This document shows, piece by piece, positions 38,200-47,414 of a stretch of DNA of 64,000 nucleotides. The DNA lies in the NCBI RefSeq assembly GCF_001831475.1, contig NZ_CP017688.1, forward strand, positions 2,604,001 to 2,668,000, read 5' to 3'. Source of the stretch: Flavobacterium crassostreae (GTDB lineage Bacteria > Bacteroidota > Bacteroidia > Flavobacteriales > Flavobacteriaceae). The notes below the pieces were generated by a model. The model saw only the letters and a program-made list of their open reading frames with translations. It did not search any database and was not told the DNA's origin. Positions within the stretch are counted from its first letter, which is position 1. The number at the start of each line of letters is the position of its first letter. The position numbers and the translations under genes were made by a program.

Positions 38200-39282
38200 T
38201 TACCCATTCTCCAAACTCAAATACAAGTCTGCCAAATCAAATCCTTTGGGATAATCCGTGTTTTCAAGAATATCACTAACGGAAATCTTAAACCCTTTTG
38301 AATTGAGTTCAGTCGCCTTACTTAACCAATCGTTATATTCTGACTTATCGGGAAATAAAACTATTATTCTCTTTTTGATTGGCTGCAACAATTCAAATTT
38401 TAAATTTCCCTTCCCTCCTGTTGCCAACCAAATGTATTCGGGAATAAAACGGCTCATTATGATTGCGGTTTTTTCACTCTCTGTGATTGCAATTATTTTT
38501 GAATAATCCTCAACAATTAAATGCAAACCAAATAAACAATGACTTAATTTAAAACTAGATTTTTCATAGTATTTATGTATCCAAGTAGTCTTATTGTGCG
38601 GTTCTTTAATTCGTTTGCCTCTATACCTATCGTATTGCATAATTTTACCACCACAAACAGTTTCATTGTTGTCAATACGCCAAAACACAGTAGAATTGTT
38701 CCAAGGAGTATTTGTAGCAGTAATCAAATAATCCTGCTTCATTTTAAAAACCTCTTCATTTGTGAATTTTGTTTTTAAGAACTCTGTTAAATTATCTGTA
38801 TTTAAATCGTTACAATACAATTTATCTAATAATTCAAGACTATGATAATTAGGAACTACTTTGGGTATTTGTTCTTTCGGAATAAAGACATTTGCTATTC
38901 CACCTTTTTCAAAAAATTTACATTCATTGGTCAAATAAGAAAATTTACTGTTTTTTAAAAACCATCCCGCAATGAAACAACTATTTTCGTTTTGTTCCAT
39001 TATTACAGTCTTTGGTACAATATGAATAGTGCCATTTTCAGCTGTCAATTTATAAGCTTTATCGGTTAAACTCATCAGTGACAAAAAAGGTATAGAATAG
39101 CCTATTATTCCAATTACTGGGCTTTTATGATAGGAACATTCACTTTCACGGTCACAACGCCCAAATTCATCTGCTGAATAACTGAGAGTTTCAACTTCAA
39201 GATATCGAACAAACGTTTTTTTATTACAATTTGGACAAACGAATTTTTTACTGCTAGGGTCTAATTTATTGGAGAATTTCAT
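38200..39282 (-). CDS. Zinc-finger/Toprim primase-like protein (DUF6371-like)
   Basis: The 360-residue protein starts with a primase-type zinc ribbon: C16 and C19 (CPNCNKKTFVRY) and C43/C49/H52 (GRCDRESECSYH). The C-terminal half looks like a Toprim fold, with the glutamate strand IIAITESEKTAIIMS (263-277) and acidic strand IIVLFPDKSEY (306-316). Proteins of this layout are common on Bacteroidetes mobile elements and probably make primers or bind single-stranded DNA during element replication. The weak DxD suggests reduced or altered catalysis. It is the last gene of the replication block. Confidence 0.75.
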   Translation of the reverse strand: MKFSNKLDPSSKKFVCPNCNKKTFVRYLEVETLSYSADEFGRCDRESECSYHKSPVIGIIGYSIPFLSLMSLTDKAYKLTAENGTIHIVPKTVIMEQNENSCFIAGWFLKNSKFSYLTNECKFFEKGGIANVFIPKEQIPKVVPNYHSLELLDKLYCNDLNTDNLTEFLKTKFTNEEVFKMKQDYLITATNTPWNNSTVFWRIDNNETVCGGKIMQYDRYRGKRIKEPHNKTTWIHKYYEKSSFKLSHCLFGLHLIVEDYSKIIAITESEKTAIIMSRFIPEYIWLATGGKGNLKFELLQPIKKRIIVLFPDKSEYNDWLSKATELNSKGFKISVSDILENTDYPKGFDLADLYLSLENG

Positions 39283-39446
39283 TTTTATGATATCAAAATC
39301 ATTAAAATAAAATGTTTTGTTCTACGTACATATTCTGCATATTATACATTTCCGAGTACATTACCACTTTTACTATTTCCTACTATCAATGTAAAAAATG
39401 TAAAATGTGATACTAAAACAAAACATTTTGTTTTAACAAAAAGGGA

Positions 39447-41030
39447 TTAGTGATTGGTTAAATAAACTACATTCCCAATAGTTATGCGGTTTACATGCAT
39501 TTTAAAATGGTTCAGTCTTAAAATAAAATTCTTTTTACCCAGTGCTTTATATCCATCATCAACACAGAATGTTTTATACAATGGATATAGGTCTGAAATT
39601 AAAATCCTTTCCGTAGCAGATACTTTATAACCGTGTTCTTCTATGAACAAGAGAACACTGTCACTTTGTTTTTGGTAATTAATTCGAGTATTATCCACAG
39701 CATCACATTTACTAAATCCTTTGTTCGCTAAAACTCTATCCAAACCAGATAAAATCCAATTAAAAACACCTGCCAATTCATTTTCAACTATTTTATTTGG
39801 AAGCTGTCTATCTTGCCTTTCTTCGGGTATAGTTTGGTCAAATTCAATAATCATAAACCGACGGAAATAGGCGTTTGTATGTTCTACATCTTTGGGTAAC
39901 TCATTACAATTAAAGATTAGTTTTGCATAATCGTTGAGTATAAAAGGTTCTCCATAAGGCAAACGAGCTTCGATAGGTTCTCCAGATGCCATTTGCTTAA
40001 AAATATCCGTTTCTAGTTTACCATTAATCTCACTTGCATAGTTTACTAGTTTGTTTCCTATTTTAGCTCTAGAATATCCTTTCTCATCAGTTAAACTTTG
40101 TAGCGAGTAATTACTAATATTTTCAGATCCCAACAAAGCATTTATAATTTCAAAAAAAACACTCTTTCCATTTGCCCCAGTACCGTAAAGGGTTAACATT
40201 TTTTCCAGTTTAAGAACACTAGAATTTATAAAAACATATCCGCAAAATTCTGCTAAAGCGCTTTGCTTTTCTTTAACAGGTAAAACCTCGTCTAAATATT
40301 TTCGAAACATTGGAGCAGTTGCTTTTGGGTTGAACTCAAATGGCAATTGATGTGTCAAAAAATCATTTGAATCAAAACTTCTTAACACTTGTTTGGTTGC
40401 GCTAATCTCAAAAGTACCGTTTTGAAGATTGATTAGAATACTGTCTTTTTTATTGTCTGGTTCTGGTAAATAAGCATCTGAAAGAAACTGCTTTAATAAA
40501 TCTTCCTTGAACGTGTAAACCTTCCCTTTGAATTTTTCAACGTCCATTTTCATAGCAACATCACCAAGAAAAAATTGGAAGCGTTCCTTATCTATCTCTT
40601 CCCAATAACAGCCATTATATAAATAAATGTAGCCGTTCTTTTTGCATAATCCCCAATTATTTTCTTTTGCAATCTTCATTAACTGCTCAATGCAAATTAT
40701 CAAATAATGGTTTTTTGTAAGTTTGTTTTTAGACAACTTACTTAACACTATTTTATGCTGTTTGAGTTCGTCCTTAAACTCAGATCTAGGATCTCCATTT
40801 TCGTCAAAGATTATAGATGCTAGTCTATCAGCCTCCTTTCTGTCTTTTTCAGCGTCGGGAAAAGCTAATAATTCAAAGTTGATTGGACTTATGCTTTTTA
40901 GTAATCCAGTTAAAATATCGCTCTTTGAGTTTTCAGAAGCTTCAAGTTCATTCGAACACTTTTCAATGTTTTCAATAAGCCTTTTTTTTACCTCACTTTG
41001 GCTATGAGGAAGATTGACAGCTGTAGTCAT
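39447..41030 (-). CDS. D5/P4-type primase-helicase
   Basis: From ATG 41030 the protein has 527 residues. A D5_N-type region (about 185-265) precedes an SF3-type helicase with Walker A YGTGANGKSVFFEII (282-296), Walker B KLIFNCNELP and the ARLPYGEPF loop, then a winged-helix end. Such proteins unwind or initiate replication of phages, plasmids and satellites. The frame extends upstream to 41066 through a leucine-rich stretch that overlaps the HTH gene, so the inner ATG, four bases after that stop, is chosen. The gap to the next gene (39283-39446) holds a 13-bp inverted repeat AAAATGTTTTGTT at 39309 and 39417 and nothing coding. Confidence 0.88.
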   Translation of the reverse strand: MTTAVNLPHSQSEVKKRLIENIEKCSNELEASENSKSDILTGLLKSISPINFELLAFPDAEKDRKEADRLASIIFDENGDPRSEFKDELKQHKIVLSKLSKNKLTKNHYLIICIEQLMKIAKENNWGLCKKNGYIYLYNGCYWEEIDKERFQFFLGDVAMKMDVEKFKGKVYTFKEDLLKQFLSDAYLPEPDNKKDSILINLQNGTFEISATKQVLRSFDSNDFLTHQLPFEFNPKATAPMFRKYLDEVLPVKEKQSALAEFCGYVFINSSVLKLEKMLTLYGTGANGKSVFFEIINALLGSENISNYSLQSLTDEKGYSRAKIGNKLVNYASEINGKLETDIFKQMASGEPIEARLPYGEPFILNDYAKLIFNCNELPKDVEHTNAYFRRFMIIEFDQTIPEERQDRQLPNKIVENELAGVFNWILSGLDRVLANKGFSKCDAVDNTRINYQKQSDSVLLFIEEHGYKVSATERILISDLYPLYKTFCVDDGYKALGKKNFILRLNHFKMHVNRITIGNVVYLTNH

Positions 41031-41034
41031 AGCT

Positions 41035-41304
41035 TTAATTTTTAGGGTTAATAGGAGTAATAGCATTCAGTACTTCAGAACGCTTATACAAAACCCTGTT
41101 GCCAATACCGTAAGAAGATAGCTTACCGCTTTTCGTATGTTTCCATAAACTAGTTAAATTTATGCCTAACATTATACACACCTCTTTACGACCGATCAGT
41201 TCACTCTGATGAGATTGTGCAGATTGGCTCGCTTGAATTAAAGGAGTAAGAGCTTCGGCTAACTGCTCTAAGGTAATGCCGTTTAAAAAAATTTGATTAT
41301 TCAT
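41035..41304 (-). CDS. Helix-turn-helix protein (excisionase/regulator type)
   Basis: The 89-residue protein has a short N-terminal helix region and a MerR/excisionase-type winged HTH: GRKEVCIMLGINLTSLWKHT followed by LSSYGIGNRVLYKRSEVL. On Bacteroidetes elements such genes sit directly upstream of primase genes and act as excision factors or transcription regulators. It is four bases upstream of the primase-helicase and downstream of a palindromic operator pair. The upstream extension to 41331 is unlikely; ATG 41304 is used. Confidence 0.8.
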   Translation of the reverse strand: MNNQIFLNGITLEQLAEALTPLIQASQSAQSHQSELIGRKEVCIMLGINLTSLWKHTKSGKLSSYGIGNRVLYKRSEVLNAITPINPKN

Positions 41305-41351
41305 TGTACTTTTATTTTGATTAATAAGCACAAATTTGAATATATATGAAC

Positions 41352-41384
41352 GCCCATTTAGGGTGCTTTATGCCCATTATGGGC
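41352..41384 (-). promoter_or_regulatory. Two operator-like palindromes upstream of the HTH gene
   Basis: GCCCATTATGGGC (41372-41384) is a perfect 13-base palindrome; GCCCATTTAGGGT (41352-41364) is a near copy exactly 20 bases away, about two helical turns. They lie 48-80 bases before the HTH gene start and are far richer in G/C than the surroundings. Confidence 0.5.
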
Positions 41385-41402
41385 GAATGCATTTTATTGA
41401 AG

Positions 41403-42308
41403 TTAATTTAATAAATCTTTGAATACTATATTGAAGTTGTTATTCCTTTGGGTACTGAAACTTTTTGTCAAAGATTTTAATTTGCCATTTACATAATACT
41501 CATTGTATTTCTTTTCGCTTATTAATTTTATCTCTTCAAAAACAATTTTCATAAAATCATTGTCTTTGTGATGATGGATTAATTTTTCAAATTCCATTCT
41601 TTTTTTAAGGTACGAAAAGTCAATATAAAAATCTATTATGTGTTTTTGATATTCTAAAAAACAATTGTAAACATCCAAATTGAGGAATAACAGAGGATAC
41701 GGATTTTTGTTTTCTGAATTTATATGATCTTTCGAATCTCTCACTTCATTTAGATTAAAATTTACATCTTCTATAAAATTAGCAAATTGTTTAGGGTATA
41801 ATTTGGTAGCTAATTTTCTATAAATAGGAAAATCTTCAATAGATAAATTCCCGTTACGTCTGATTTCAAACTCATCAAATTCGTTTAATTCATAAAACAT
41901 TTTAAGAAGTTGTAAGTTATTTGAAAGCAGTCGTGAAATCTCTTTTTCAACTTCTAATAATGCAATTTCTTTAATTAACTTAGAGTAATTATAATCTATG
42001 GGAAGTTCCAAAACATCAATTTTGTCAAAACCTTTTTTTATTTGATCTTCCAAAATCCCTTCTATTGCGTTAATGGAATAGGCAAATCGTCGGTTACAAA
42101 AAATCTGATATAATTTTTCTAAATTTTCATTGTTGTGTAAGTGGTACTTATTTATAAAATCATTAACGAAATAATGATTTACTTTATTGATTGCTGTAAA
42201 AAAAGGCAAGTTTACACTTCGCTGTTTTATCAAATAGTTTTTTATTAAAATTTCAATTTTAGCATAATATTTCGCATAAAAACCCTCATATATTTCTTCG
42301 TAATCCAT
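41403..42308 (-). CDS. Unknown protein of the integrase module
   Basis: The 301-residue protein is cytoplasmic, strongly helical and rich in Asn, Lys, Tyr and Phe, with no motif I recognise (segments such as FCNRRFAYSINAIEGILEDQ and ISRLLSNNLQLLKMFYEL). It lies 33 bases downstream of the integrase on the same strand and upstream of the HTH gene, so it belongs to the element's core rather than its cargo. Helical proteins in this position are frequent on Bacteroidetes elements and unstudied. The very A/T-rich coding fits an acquired gene. Confidence 0.65.
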   Translation of the reverse strand: MDYEEIYEGFYAKYYAKIEILIKNYLIKQRSVNLPFFTAINKVNHYFVNDFINKYHLHNNENLEKLYQIFCNRRFAYSINAIEGILEDQIKKGFDKIDVLELPIDYNYSKLIKEIALLEVEKEISRLLSNNLQLLKMFYELNEFDEFEIRRNGNLSIEDFPIYRKLATKLYPKQFANFIEDVNFNLNEVRDSKDHINSENKNPYPLLFLNLDVYNCFLEYQKHIIDFYIDFSYLKKRMEFEKLIHHHKDNDFMKIVFEEIKLISEKKYNEYYVNGKLKSLTKSFSTQRNNNFNIVFKDLLN

Positions 42309-42341
42309 TGTGTTTTGGTATTTATCTATATTTTTTAAACT

Positions 42342-43598
42342 TTAAATATCGCTATTACTTTTTTCGATTATAGGCTTAAGTTTACTAAAATACTCTAGCA
42401 TTTGATAAGCATTATCATAGGTTGTTTTGCCAATATAATTCAAAAAAACAGTTTCTGTACCGTGAGCAGTTATATTCATCAAAACAGATGTTGGAATTTT
42501 TCCATAAAAGTTAGTTGCAAAACTTCTACGACAAACATGGGAACTAATAACTTGCCATTTCTCGTAATAACCTGCGGTTAAAGTCCTTTTTTTATCAATA
42601 CGCATTTTGCCTTTTATGATTGTATTAATTTTCGCTATTTTACAAATGTCTTTACTGTATTTATTAAAATGTTCTAAACTAATTTTATAAGGCAATCCGT
42701 TTTCAATAATTTTAAGCGCTTCAGGAAGTAATGGAATTGCAACTAACTTACCTGTTTTCTGTTGCTTCAGCTCAATTATTTTCATACCCTGTAAATCTCT
42801 TAAATTTTTATCTGTTATGTTTAATAAATCCCCTGCCCTTTGCCCAATTAAACAACCAAGTAAAAGCCACTTCCGAGCATTAATATGAGATTGAAGTATT
42901 ATGTTAGCATTTTTGAGAAGCTCTTGTTCTTCTTCAGTGAGTATAATAATCTCATCAGGATTTTTATGCTCCTTAATCATTTTTATTTGATTAAACTGTG
43001 GGTGTATTGGAATACCATTTTGCGAAGCCTTTTTAACTACCGCCTTCAATAAAGACATGTAAGTCCCAATATAATTTACAGAACGACCTTTACTTACATG
43101 ATATTTTTTAAAAGTATCAATAAAATTTAAATCAATATTTCTAATAAGTATCTGATTTCCTTTCAAAGCATCGGTTTCGTAGTTAACTATAAACTTTTTA
43201 AGATTCTCTAAGTTTTTTATGGAACCCTTTGTTAAATTATCGCCGTTATCAATATAAGCATCAATAGAATTGGTAAGTATATCAAAGTCAACAATCTTAA
43301 TTTTATTATTGAATAAATCAATTTGAAATTGCAACCAATCACCATTAAATTGAGCCCCTTTGCTTACTGCATTATTAAAAGCTTCATTTAAAAAAATAGC
43401 TAATTTATCAAGCTTGAATTTGATCGCTTTTAGGTCATCTCTAGTTTGTTTCGGTTGTGCTTTGTCTACGCTCCAATCTTTAGGATTAATTGTGAAACCT
43501 GTTTTCCGTTTTAAATTAGTTTTTCGGTCAATCGAGTAACGAACATATATATTTGAATTTTCGTTCTTGCTTTGAATAATGTATTTTAATGTAGCCAT
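42342..43598 (-). CDS. int: Tyrosine recombinase integrase of the island
   Basis: The 418-residue integrase has an arm-DNA-binding N-terminal domain (1 to about 90), a SAM-like core-binding domain (about 105-205) and a catalytic domain. The catalytic set is visible: R254 in GQRAGDLLN, K281 in KQQKTGKL, H354 and R357 in SSHVCRRSF, H379 in TAHG and nucleophile Y388 in FLNYIGKT. It lies 160 bases inside the right attachment repeat, next to paired TAGTCAAC repeats that may be its arm sites. It should catalyse insertion into the icmF 3' end. Confidence 0.94.
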   Translation of the reverse strand: MATLKYIIQSKNENSNIYVRYSIDRKTNLKRKTGFTINPKDWSVDKAQPKQTRDDLKAIKFKLDKLAIFLNEAFNNAVSKGAQFNGDWLQFQIDLFNNKIKIVDFDILTNSIDAYIDNGDNLTKGSIKNLENLKKFIVNYETDALKGNQILIRNIDLNFIDTFKKYHVSKGRSVNYIGTYMSLLKAVVKKASQNGIPIHPQFNQIKMIKEHKNPDEIIILTEEEQELLKNANIILQSHINARKWLLLGCLIGQRAGDLLNITDKNLRDLQGMKIIELKQQKTGKLVAIPLLPEALKIIENGLPYKISLEHFNKYSKDICKIAKINTIIKGKMRIDKKRTLTAGYYEKWQVISSHVCRRSFATNFYGKIPTSVLMNITAHGTETVFLNYIGKTTYDNAYQMLEYFSKLKPIIEKSNSDI

Positions 43599-43644
43599 AA
43601 CTTTTGCTTAGAGACAAAACAAATGTATAAATAAAAAACGTATC

Positions 43645-43663
43645 TAGTCAACATTTAGTCAAC
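43645..43663 (+). repeat. Paired TAGTCAAC repeats, probable integrase arm sites (right end)
   Basis: TAGTCAAC at 43645-43652 and 43656-43663, the same 11-base period as at the left end. Confidence 0.6.
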
Positions 43664-43759
43664 CAAATACGTATTCATATAAATTTAATTAAATCCGAAT
43701 AACCCTAAAAACCCTGTAAACATTGAATTTTAAGTTATTCAAATATTAACAAATAATCA

Positions 43760-43782
43760 TTTCTACATATTTCTTCTATACT
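43760..43782 (+). repeat. attR: right copy of the 23-bp attachment repeat, inside the icmF 3' end
   Basis: Identical to 24326-24348; flanking bases differ on both sides (A/G before, G/A after). It covers the last five icmF codons and the TAG stop. Confidence 0.85.
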
Positions 43783-46700
43783 GCCCTCCTACTTCAAACA
43801 ATGCGGCTGTGATTTGCCCTAAACTACACACTTTAGTGGCTTCCATTAAATACTCAAATAAATTTTCGTTTTTAATAGCTGCTTCTTGAATCTTGTCCAA
43901 CTGTTTTTGTACTTCTTGGGCATTGGTTTTATGTAAATTTTTTAAGGTTTGGATCTGAAATTGCTTTTCTTCTTCGGTGGCCCGAATTACCTCCGTCGGA
44001 ATGACTGTTGGAGACCCCTTGGAACTCAAAAACGTGTTGACGCCAACAATAGGAAATGCTCCAGTGTGTTTTAAGGTTTCGTAATATAGGCTTTCTTCCT
44101 GAATTTTGGAGCGTTGGTACATGGTTTCCATGGCACCCAATACGCCACCACGATCTGTAATACGGTCAAATTCTTGCAAAACAGCTGTTTCTACTAAATC
44201 GGTTAATTCTTCAATAATAAAGGAGCCTTGAATTGGATTTTCGTTTTTGGCTAGACCTAATTCTTTAGTTATAATTAACTGAATTGCCATCGCACGGCGT
44301 ACCGACTCTTCGGTTGGGGTGGTGATTGCTTCATCATAAGCATTGGTATGCAAGGAGTTGCAATTGTCATAAATTGCATACAAGGCTTGTAGGGTGGTCC
44401 GGATATCGTTAAAATCGATCTCTTGAGCATGCAAAGAGCGTCCTGAGGTCTGAATATGGTATTTTAGCATTTGGGCTCTTTCATTTGCTCCGTATTTTAT
44501 TTTCATGGCCTTGGCCCAAATCTTACGTGCCACACGCCCTATAACAGCATATTCCGGATCTACTCCGTTAGAGAAAAAGAACGACAAATTTGGTCCAAAA
44601 TCATTAATATCCATGCCCCGACTCAGGTAGTACTCTACATAGGTAAACCCATTGGATAACGTAAATGCTAATTGCGTAATGGGGTTGGCACCTGCCTCGG
44701 CAATATGGTATCCTGAGATAGAAACAGAATAAAAGTTTCGGACTTTGTTGGCAATAAAATATTCTTGTACATCTCCCATCAAACGCAAAGCAAATTCTGT
44801 CGAGAAAATACAGGTATTTTGCGCTTGGTCTTCTTTTAAAATATCGGCTTGAACGGTACCTCTAACTTGAGAGAGTGTTTTTGCCTTAATCTCACGGTAT
44901 ACCTCCAAAGGCAAAACAACATCTCCGGTAACACCCAAAAGCAGCAATCCTAAACCATTGTTTCCTTCTGGCAAATCGCCGTTATAAACCGGTCGCGCAA
45001 TTCCTTTGTCTTGATATATTTGGTCTATTTTAGTTGCAATTTCTTTTTCTAATCCATTTGCTTGGATGTATAACTCACATTGTTGGTCAATAGCGGCATT
45101 CATAAAAAAACCAAGCAACATTGGCGCCGGACCATTGATGGTCATGCTTACCGAGGTCATGGCATGTACCAAATCAAAACCAGAATAGAGTTTTTTGGCA
45201 TCGTCTAGACAACAAATAGAAACGCCTGCATTACCTATTTTTCCGTAAATATCGGGGCGTATATCGGGATCATTTCCATACAGGGTGACGCTGTCAAATG
45301 CTGTAGACAAACGCTTGGCGGGCAATCCAGCACTTACGTAATGAAAACGCTTGTTGGTTCGTTCTGGCCCACCCTCACCAGCAAACATACGCGAGGGATC
45401 TTCGCCTTCTCTTTTAAAGGGGTATAATCCGGATGTAAAAGGAAATTCTCCCGGAACGTTTTCTTGCAAACACCATCTCAAAATATCTCCCCAAGCTTCG
45501 TACTTAGGCAAGGCTATTTTAGGAATTGGAGAATGCGATAGCGATTCGGAGTGCGTTTTGATTGCTATATTTTGGCCTCTTACTTTAAAGTTATAAATAG
45601 GTTTTTTATATTTATTTACTTTTTGATCCCATGTTAGTAGTATTTCCCAATTGTAGGGGTCTAAATCCATTTTTACTTTATCAAATTGATTCAGTAATAG
45701 ATTAAGAAAAATAGTGTTTTCATCCTGTTCTTTGACGGCAGAAGGATAGACTGAACTATCATCAATTCCTGTTTTTGTGATCTCAGGAACTTTGCCAGAA
45801 ACAGACTCGATGGTTTTAAAAATACCGTATAGTTTTTGGGCTACTTTTTGTTGGCTCCCAACTATTTGATCGTATTTTCTATTACTTTCGGCTATTTCGG
45901 ATAAATAACGGGTTCTTTGTGGGGGTATTACAAAAATTTTCTGACTCCTTTCTGGACTTACCACAAAAGTAGATTTTAAATCCGAATGTGTTTTCTCTAC
46001 AATTTTATTTAAAATAAATTGGTAAAGCGTATTCATTCCTGGGTCATTAAATTGTGAAGCAATGGTACCAAAAACTGGCATCGTGTCCGGATTTGCTTCC
46101 CAAAGATTGTGGTTGCGTTGGTATTGTTTTTTAACATCCCGAATAGCATCTAAAGCCCCACGTTTGTCAAATTTATTTAGAGCTACTACATCCGCAAAAT
46201 CTAGCATGTCTATTTTTTCTAATTGTGTTGCGGCACCAAACTCTGGCGTCATTACATATAAGGAAACGTCAGAGTGGTCCATAATCTCGGTGTCTGATTG
46301 CCCAATTCCGGACGTTTCTAAAATAATAAGATCAAATGTAGCTGCTTTTAGTACCTGAATTGCACCCGCAACATACTTAGACAATGCCAAATTAGACTGT
46401 CGAGTGGCAAGAGAACGCATGTACACCCGCGGGCTGTTGATGGCATTCATACGGATTCTGTCTCCTAATAATGCGCCTCCTGTTTTGCGTTTGGATGGAT
46501 CTACAGAGATTAAACCAATGGTTTTGTCCGGAAAATCAATCAAAAAACGACGTACAAACTCATCCACCAAAGAAGATTTACCAGCTCCACCGGTTCCGGT
46601 AATTCCAAGAACAGGAGTTTCGGCCGTCTTCAAAGCGGGAGCAACCAAAGACTCTGGAAATAGTTTATAAAATTCTGGTGGGTTATTTTCGGCCAAGGAT

Positions 46701-47218
46701 ATTAGCCTCGCTATAGTAGTAACTTGCTTATTCTGGAGTCTATTTACCATCTCTGGAGCTGTTCCTTCGGGAGTTGGCGGGCTAAAATCAGACCGCTCTA
46801 CTAGATCATTAATCATTCCTTGCAAACCCATGGAACGGCCGTCATCTGGAGCGTAAATACGGGTAATTCCGTAGGCTTGCAATTCGGCAATTTCTGTAGG
46901 CAAAATCACCCCGCCTCCACCACCAAATAGCTTTATGTGTCCTGCTCCTTTTTGTTGCAACAAATCATACATGTATTTAAAATATTCGATATGCCCTCCT
47001 TGGTAAGAAGTCAAGGCAATAGCATTGGCATCTTCTTGGATGGCAGTATTGACTACTTCTTCAACACTCCGATCATGCCCAAGATGTATTACCTCAACAC
47101 CGGTGGCTTGGATAATTCTTCTCATGATATTGATTGCAGCATCATGACCATCAAACAAAGAGGCTGCAGTTACAATACGTACTTTATGCTTAGGGAGGTA
47201 GGGTGTTTGTGTATTCAT
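43763..47218 (-). CDS. icmF: Fused isobutyryl-CoA mutase (IcmF) / methylmalonyl-CoA mutase family
   Basis: The 1151-residue protein has the IcmF order. A B12-binding domain (about 10-140) carries the lower-ligand motif [10 protein letters not shown] with H25. A MeaB-like G-protein chaperone (about 200-410) has Walker [11 protein letters not shown] linker leads to the TIM-barrel mutase domain. It rearranges short branched acyl-CoAs such as isobutyryl-CoA with adenosylcobalamin, the G domain loading and protecting the cofactor. Classical methylmalonyl-CoA mutase lacks the fused G domain. Start ATG 47218 ([12 protein letters not shown]) is preferred to 47245. Its last five codons and stop lie in the island's attachment site yet are intact. 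Confidence 0.92.
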   Translation of the reverse strand: MNTQTPYLPKHKVRIVTAASLFDGHDAAINIMRRIIQATGVEVIHLGHDRSVEEVVNTAIQEDANAIALTSYQGGHIEYFKYMYDLLQQKGAGHIKLFGGGGGVILPTEIAELQAYGITRIYAPDDGRSMGLQGMINDLVERSDFSPPTPEGTAPEMVNRLQNKQVTTIARLISLAENNPPEFYKLFPESLVAPALKTAETPVLGITGTGGAGKSSLVDEFVRRFLIDFPDKTIGLISVDPSKRKTGGALLGDRIRMNAINSPRVYMRSLATRQSNLALSKYVAGAIQVLKAATFDLIILETSGIGQSDTEIMDHSDVSLYVMTPEFGAATQLEKIDMLDFADVVALNKFDKRGALDAIRDVKKQYQRNHNLWEANPDTMPVFGTIASQFNDPGMNTLYQFILNKIVEKTHSDLKSTFVVSPERSQKIFVIPPQRTRYLSEIAESNRKYDQIVGSQQKVAQKLYGIFKTIESVSGKVPEITKTGIDDSSVYPSAVKEQDENTIFLNLLLNQFDKVKMDLDPYNWEILLTWDQKVNKYKKPIYNFKVRGQNIAIKTHSESLSHSPIPKIALPKYEAWGDILRWCLQENVPGEFPFTSGLYPFKREGEDPSRMFAGEGGPERTNKRFHYVSAGLPAKRLSTAFDSVTLYGNDPDIRPDIYGKIGNAGVSICCLDDAKKLYSGFDLVHAMTSVSMTINGPAPMLLGFFMNAAIDQQCELYIQANGLEKEIATKIDQIYQDKGIARPVYNGDLPEGNNGLGLLLLGVTGDVVLPLEVYREIKAKTLSQVRGTVQADILKEDQAQNTCIFSTEFALRLMGDVQEYFIANKVRNFYSVSISGYHIAEAGANPITQLAFTLSNGFTYVEYYLSRGMDINDFGPNLSFFFSNGVDPEYAVIGRVARKIWAKAMKIKYGANERAQMLKYHIQTSGRSLHAQEIDFNDIRTTLQALYAIYDNCNSLHTNAYDEAITTPTEESVRRAMAIQLIITKELGLAKNENPIQGSFIIEELTDLVETAVLQEFDRITDRGGVLGAMETMYQRSKIQEESLYYETLKHTGAFPIVGVNTFLSSKGSPTVIPTEVIRATEEEKQFQIQTLKNLHKTNAQEVQKQLDKIQEAAIKNENLFEYLMEATKVCSLGQITAALFEVGGQYRRNM

Positions 47219-47414
47219 TTTGAGAATGATAAGAGTTTTAAGCAAGCAATTTACTACTTTAATAGCATATCTAGCGGTAATTTTAAAAGTTAAAAATGCG
47301 TTTTATCGTCAAAAGGTGTTTTTTATCTAATAAATAGATAAGAATGGTACAATAATTTGTTAAAATTTTATCAATACCCTACCTTGTGCTATAATAAAAC
47401 TTAAAAAACTTAAA

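Larger units (their letters stand above)
24326..43782. mobile_element. 19.5-kb integrated element inserted at the 3' end of icmF, carrying defence genes
   Basis: The element is bounded by a perfect 23-bp direct repeat, and the right copy overlaps the icmF stop codon. It encodes a tyrosine integrase at the right end, replication-type genes (primase-helicase, Toprim primase-like) and a defence cargo: type I restriction-modification, an ATPase-nuclease pair and McrBC. No conjugation, relaxase, capsid or terminase genes are seen, so it resembles a P4-like satellite or an integrative mobilisable island that depends on a helper. Reinsertion of the icmF 3' end by the right repeat keeps the host gene intact. 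Confidence 0.85.

Noticed and set aside
39309-39429. 13-bp inverted repeat AAAATGTTTTGTT with a 95-base gap
   Set aside because: Very A/T-rich and without a G/C stem; could be a weak terminator for the primase-helicase gene, but not strong enough to list as one.
24326-43782. CRISPR array or cas genes in the defence island
   Set aside because: No regularly spaced direct repeats with unique spacers and no Cas motifs were seen.
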